From assembly GCA_039105265.1 (NCBI GenBank), contig JAPFFF010000007.1:2108001-2172000 (forward strand): DNA of 64,000 bases. The letters run 5' to 3'. Both the position numbers and the translations under genes were made by a program. The notes beneath the pieces are model-generated. The model saw only the letters and a program-made list of their open reading frames with translations. It was not told the origin of the DNA and did no database searches. The DNA comes from Tritrichomonas musculus (lineage: Eukaryota; Parabasalia; Tritrichomonadida; Tritrichomonadidae). Positions 59,026-64,000 of the stretch are shown here, piece by piece. How positions within the stretch are numbered: the first letter of the stretch is position 1; each line of letters begins with the position of its first letter.

Positions 59026-62000
59026 TTATACTGGATAGATTGCATCAATTACAGGCAAATTTTCTTCGAGAGCAGCTTCAGCATCTTGCTTATTATCATA
59101 TTTAGCAGCTTGATCTTCCACATCGAAACGATTATCTTTTGCAATTGCACGTTTATGCCTGAAATTCATAAAGCTACCAAACACAACAAAACAATCAATG
59201 CAATTCTAACTAAATTTGGAATAACAGTACCAAGGACTCCAATTAAAGAGCCATTCATAATAAAGCAATGACCGAATTTACCTAAAATTCCGTCAATTAC
59301 TTGAGTAAATTTATTACGAACCAAAATACTTGAGATATCAGCAAAAGTATTTGCAGCTTCTTCATCGAAAGTTCTTAAATTCTCAACTTGAACTTCCAAC
59401 TTAGCTATCAAACAATTTATTAAAATTCTAAATAGATTATTAATCTCCATCTCAAGACCCTTTTTAGCCAAGAATCTAATAGCAGAATAAATTGCTAATT
59501 TTACTCCCATTTTAACAAACTTTTGTATTATTGCTTCAACACTAAAAGTGACCATAGAACAAATCTTACTAGCAAAAACAAGAACAATAATTAACATTCC
59601 AGCAAGAAGTGGATAAAAACTTTTGACTTGAATTGTAAATAGAAAGAGAGGATCTTTATCTATTAAACAATTCTCACCAAAAATACTATAATCTTTATCA
59701 GTTAAATTGAAATCTACACAAGCTCCAAATTCACAACCAGCTAATGTTCTTCTAATAAAGAATCGTAAACCAGTAAAGCCACCAATTGTTTTGTTAATGA
59801 CATTACATATTGTATCAAAAAGCCCATCTATTTTTTCAGTTATACTTGCTGCAAGTTTTGTTTTCCCATCTTCTTGAAGTTTTAAATAAGAAATTTCCGG
59901 ATCTTTAATATAATTGATTTTTGGGTCGTATTCGAAACTATCAATTTTTGAACCAGAATCATTCAAAAGAGAAAATGGCATAAAACCGAAATTAATAGAA
60001 ATGAAAGAACGAGAGAAGAACGATCTTTTCTTAATTAAGAAAGCAGAATTAAAAACTTCATCAATTTTAGGTTGCCAAATATCAGCCACTTTTTCATGAA
60101 TATTCATAAACGTAGATAAAATATCGACTTCTTTATTATTTGGCAAAAATTCCTCCAATTTTTCATTTAAATCTCTAATTTTAATTCTCAAATAATCTTC
60201 ATAAGTATACAAATTACAAATTCTTTCATCTTTCAATATGAAATAATTTCTTTCAACTTCGTCAATTAACAAAGACCAAGACTCAAGAATCATTTCTCGA
60301 ATATATCGTTGGAACAATCTCCATGTATATTTACTATTTGGGCAATTATAAAGCGAAAAAATTTTTTGTGATTGAATACTTAAGAATGTGTCGATTGACA
60401 TGCAAATGGGATACTTGTAATTACATGCTCTAATTCGATTGACATTTATACGACTTTCTTTCAATCTTTGAGCATAATCGATATCAATTTTTATATTCTT
60501 TAAATTATGCTGAAAGATCCACTCATAACGAGTACGATACTTTTTAATGAATTCCAATTGCAATTGCTTTTTAAGTTCGAATTCATTTAGGAACATTTTC
60601 ATTTCATTGTTATTTAAAAAGTCAAAAGGCTGCGTGAATTCCTTCTCTAAGCAAATGACACGACAAGTTCCTTCTTTTCCTTGTCTGGCAGTTCTTCCAT
60701 AAACTTGCTGCATTACACGTTCATTTCTCGAATAATAAGAGACAATTACGTGCAATGGCTTCCCTTTAAATTGGATGTCTGTTCCTCGTCCACAAAAGTT
60801 TGTTCCTAAAGAAACAGCGCCGTCCAAACCTGCAAGTTCTTCTGGATTAAGTTTATCATTTATTCCGTCGAAAACGTTGACGTTATAAATTCTTTTCGAT
60901 GCAAGAAGAGCCTTTATTTTGCCGATCTCTCTTAAGTCACGAAGAACGACCAAAACAGGAATATTTAAGACATTGAACGAAAAAACTTCTTCCAATATTT
61001 TTTGGTTTCTTTCGGTTAAATTTTTGCATAAAATGATTGGTAATTGAATCCTTCTGTTTGGCTTGTTACGCGGGATTTTATCAGTGACAAGTCCATATTG
61101 CTGCTTGAAGAGATCTTTGTCATTTTGGCTTCCTATTGTGCCGGTGAATCCGCAAACTTTTCTGTACAATTTAACAAAGATCGGATGCGAAACATACAAG
61201 TAGTTCAATGCAACATCTTTAATTTTCATGTTCTTCTTCTTTTTTGGATCATTCAATTTCTCTTTAATTGCAATGAATTGCTGAATAAAACCGCCAAATT
61301 CTTTGTTCCTTTCTAAGATGCCTTTGTTATCATAATCAAAAGGAAAAATTTCTTTTCGTTCATTAAAATCTTCTTCTTCTTCCTCTTCTTCATTTTTTGT
61401 CTCTTCTTTTTTAATTGGTTCAATTTCACCTTCTTCAATTTTTCTTAATTCTTCTTTTTCTTTTTCTTCCTCTTCTTGAATTTGCTGGATTTGCTTCTTT
61501 GCGATTTCTTCTTTTTCTCCTTCATTGACAACCTTGTCATCTTCTGCTTTAAACACGTGTTTTAGTAAAAGATTTTGAATTTCTTGATGAAAATTAAGAA
61601 GTTTGGTAAAACTTTTTTGGAATTTTGAATTTGATTTATTTTTCTTCTTTTTCTTGTCATTTTTAATGGTTTCAATTGAATATTTCTTGCCATTTGTAAA
61701 TTCAGACGTTTGAACGAGTTCGATTTCTTTAAACATCGTTTGAAGATGGTTTTCAGTGATGTCTGTGCATTCTGGCCAATATTTTTTAATCATTTCTAGT
61801 AAGTTTGTCAAATCAGGTCTGCCCATTTTTGTTTGACAAATGAAAATCATTAACTTTTTGATAGGCAATTCCATCAATTGAGAAGGAATTATTTTATTCT
61901 TCATGTCAAGTTTATGAGCAACTTTTATTTCTCTGTATATTGATTCAAGTTCTTTATAAATGGATTCGTTTTTATCTGGCCATAAAATGTTGATCATTTC

Positions 62001-64000
62001 TTTCAAAGATGAAGGATTTAATTGGCCCATTTTACTTAAAAAGACAAAATTTAATAAATTTTCAGCATTTTCTTTTTGTTCTTGTGTGAGATTCATTTCT
62101 TCTTTTTTGGTTGATGTAGGAATTAATCCATCTTTTGATTCTGATGATTCAAATAAATATTCTTTTGAGTCTAATTCAAATGGATTTTCTGCATTTTGAT
62201 CAAAAAGTAAATCAGTGTACATTTCTAAAAGTTGTTTCATTGTTTCTTTCGGCATATCGGGAGTGAAATGATTAACAACTTTTTTGAAATTCTTTGGTTT
62301 TAATTGGCCCATCTTACATTGATAAACAAATTGTAATACCTCGCTGGCATTTGATGGCATTGAACGAGATAAAATTGTTCCATTTGCCAAATCATCAATC
62401 AAAATTGAATCAGCTTCATCAACAATCAATGAACGTTCACCAAAGTATTTTTCAACATAAGATGGTGACCAATTTTCAATCATTTTCAAATAAAGTGCCT
62501 CAAAGTTAATAAAAGTTGAAAAAATTACTTTAACATCATTTTTGTCTTCTTTGCCATCATTGCCAAGTCCGCAGACAGAAAAATTCATTTTTAATGAATT
62601 ATCAAAAGCTTGGTTAGTGTAAAAAATCTTGTTAAAATGTAGTTTTTTCATCATTTGTTTGAATTCTTCTGATTCATCATTAATATTATTTGCTAGTTCA
62701 TTGTCATGCAGAAGAACAGCTGATTTTATTCCAAGCTTTTTAAAGAAACGATAAGAATCAGAATAATCACGTTTTGACAAAATAATATTAGATGATGAAA
62801 TATGAACAACTTTATCGTTTAATGCAAGAAGTGCTGCTATGATTTGAATAATGACTGATTTGCCTTCCCCAGTCTCAAGTTGATAAACAATTCCTTTGTC
62901 TGCAGATTTATCATTGAAAAGACATGATGTACAAGCATCAAATGAGGCATAAAGTTGATTTCGATGAAGATTTATATTTCGTAGACATCTGACAGCATAA
63001 GATAGATAAATAAGACCTTTTCGAATAATGGCTTTGTCAGTATTGAAAAATTTACTGATTTTTTGCTTGACAAATTTTTCTTCATTTTTATAAAATAGAA
63101 TTGATGCTTCATTTTCGATTTCATCGAGAATTTCTAATGATTCTTGATCTTTTTTCATCATTTGCAGTGTATCTTGAACATATAATTCTGGTTTTATTAC
63201 ATGGAGATCAGAAAAGTCAGCATACTTAGTTTCTTCATTAAATATGATTTCAACTCTTGTACATTTCCACATCAGAAAGTCTTCGGTTGAAACATATCCT
63301 GTTTCTAATTGCGATATTCTTGAAGGTGAGATACACTCTTCTTCGTTTTCTTGGTCATATAATGGAATTTTGCATAAATTTACTTTGACAACATCACTCT
63401 TAAAACCTGTTTCACAATATACAAATGGTCGAACTTTTTTTACTAATAGTGGCTTGAAGCATTTAGATAAATCTAATGAATAAATAAAATGATTGTAATA
63501 AGGATTTTGATTTAATGTTTCTAAATATTTGAGAGAATCTGAAATAGTTGATGAATATGGAAAATATAAATAAAAATAACCATGAAATTTGATATATGGA
63601 ACTTTTTGACCACCCAAATCTTGATTTTTTCTTACAAAAATTGCTAATATTTTACTTAGTATTTCATTTAATTCCATAATCGAATCATACAATTTTCGCT
63701 TGAAATCCATATGAATTTCTGCAAAATAACCTTTTTTGATTAGATCAAAAATGAAATGATTCTTTTTGCTTGATGAACTAATATAAGTGCATAATACTAG
63801 AGTAAATCCTAATGATTTTAAAATCAAAATTTCAAAATTAATAAAAATTTCTGCTTTTTTCATGTTTGCTGAATCTAATAAAGAATCATTGATCGTTAAA
63901 ATGACAAAAGAAGAATCTGTAAAATGCCAACGATGTGTATTTGAAAAGTCAATGTGAGGTTCAAAGCAATATAAAGTTGTTTCTGATGAAAGAGTAAAGT
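59026..64000 (-). CDS. SecA-like ATPase with C-terminal membrane segments, copy 2 (5' end outside window, one frame change near the 3' end)
   Basis: Close paralogue of the gene at 51324-56459; homology continues to the right edge (FSNTHRWHF near 63935), so the start is outside. Motor motifs: LETGEGKSVIIQ, IVDEADSILIDDL, VCGFTGTIG, TNFCGRGTDIQFKG, YGRTARQGKEGTCRVI. Between DEAD box and second motor half it has three copies of a 65-residue module (KMGQLKP..., KMGQLNP..., KMGRPDL...) present once in copy 1, then a Glu/Lys-rich linker. Hydrophobic segments recur at the C-terminus. The main frame stops at 59166 (IALIVLLCLVAL), but the conserved tail continues in another frame (SFMNFRHKRAIAKDN to DAIYPV, stop 59026), matching copy 1. 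One base is missing at a TTTT run near 59190: sequencing error, recent mutation or programmed event. Confidence 0.85.

Noticed and set aside
1-64000. tRNA, rRNA or other structured RNA genes
   Set aside because: No GC-rich island with tRNA-like A/B boxes or rRNA sequence was noticed in the spacers; a covariance-model scan would settle it.
1-64000. Introns in the host genes
   Set aside because: All called genes are continuous frames and no canonical trichomonad splice motif pair was noticed; the frame change at 59190 does not look like an intron.

Overview
The window looks like a nuclear contig of a trichomonad parabasalid, most likely a Tritrichomonas-type genome. The DNA is very AT-rich, genes are long single reading frames with no visible introns, and the families are typical of trichomonads: an initiator-binding-domain (IBD) transcription factor, DUF3447/ankyrin and Sel1-repeat proteins, several PP1-like phosphatases, Rab GTPases, giant coiled-coil proteins and a Tc1/mariner element. 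The genus is an inference from content; no rRNA or tRNA gene is visible to confirm it.

Layout. 1-5.2 kb holds a PP1-like phosphatase cut by the left edge, a Rab GTPase, a small SP/TP-rich basic protein and a six-helix membrane protein. 5.2-18.0 kb has no intact host gene and is a graveyard of repeats: two apparently identical 866-bp units in inverted orientation (7068-7933 and 15077-15942), a 23-bp minisatellite (9056-9650), a mariner copy with clear inverted ends (11439-12661) lying inside an older broken coding remnant, a 1.3-kb element with 16-bp inverted ends and a 6-bp target duplication (13642-14951), and a 0.6-kb inverted-repeat element enclosing a tyrosine-recombinase relic (16058-16673). 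18.0-64.0 kb is gene-dense: coiled-coil protein, Ser/Asn-rich protein, IBD transcription factor, a 2782-residue CFAP97/Hemingway-type protein, ankyrin protein, second PP1-like phosphatase, second coiled-coil protein, a tandem pair of Sel1 proteins, a LAMTOR5/roadblock-like protein, a large type I surface protein, and two SecA-like membrane-anchored ATPases separated by a USP14/Ubp6 deubiquitinase.

Most notable points. (1) Two paralogous SecA-like motor proteins with C-terminal membrane segments in a eukaryote without plastids; the second carries three copies of a module present once in the first, and its tail is split by a one-base frame change. (2) The CFAP97-type protein carries about 26 dispersed copies of a 15-residue hydrophobic motif plus about 8 copies of a basic KKPSRIRxSPSK motif, a layout resembling a multivalent binding string. 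(3) Nearly every gene start has an initiator-like TCA close upstream, and the window also encodes an IBD-family protein of the kind that reads such sites; four genes also have AACTTTTT 30-90 bp upstream. No operons are expected in this organism; neighbouring genes show no obvious pathway relation except the tandem duplicates.
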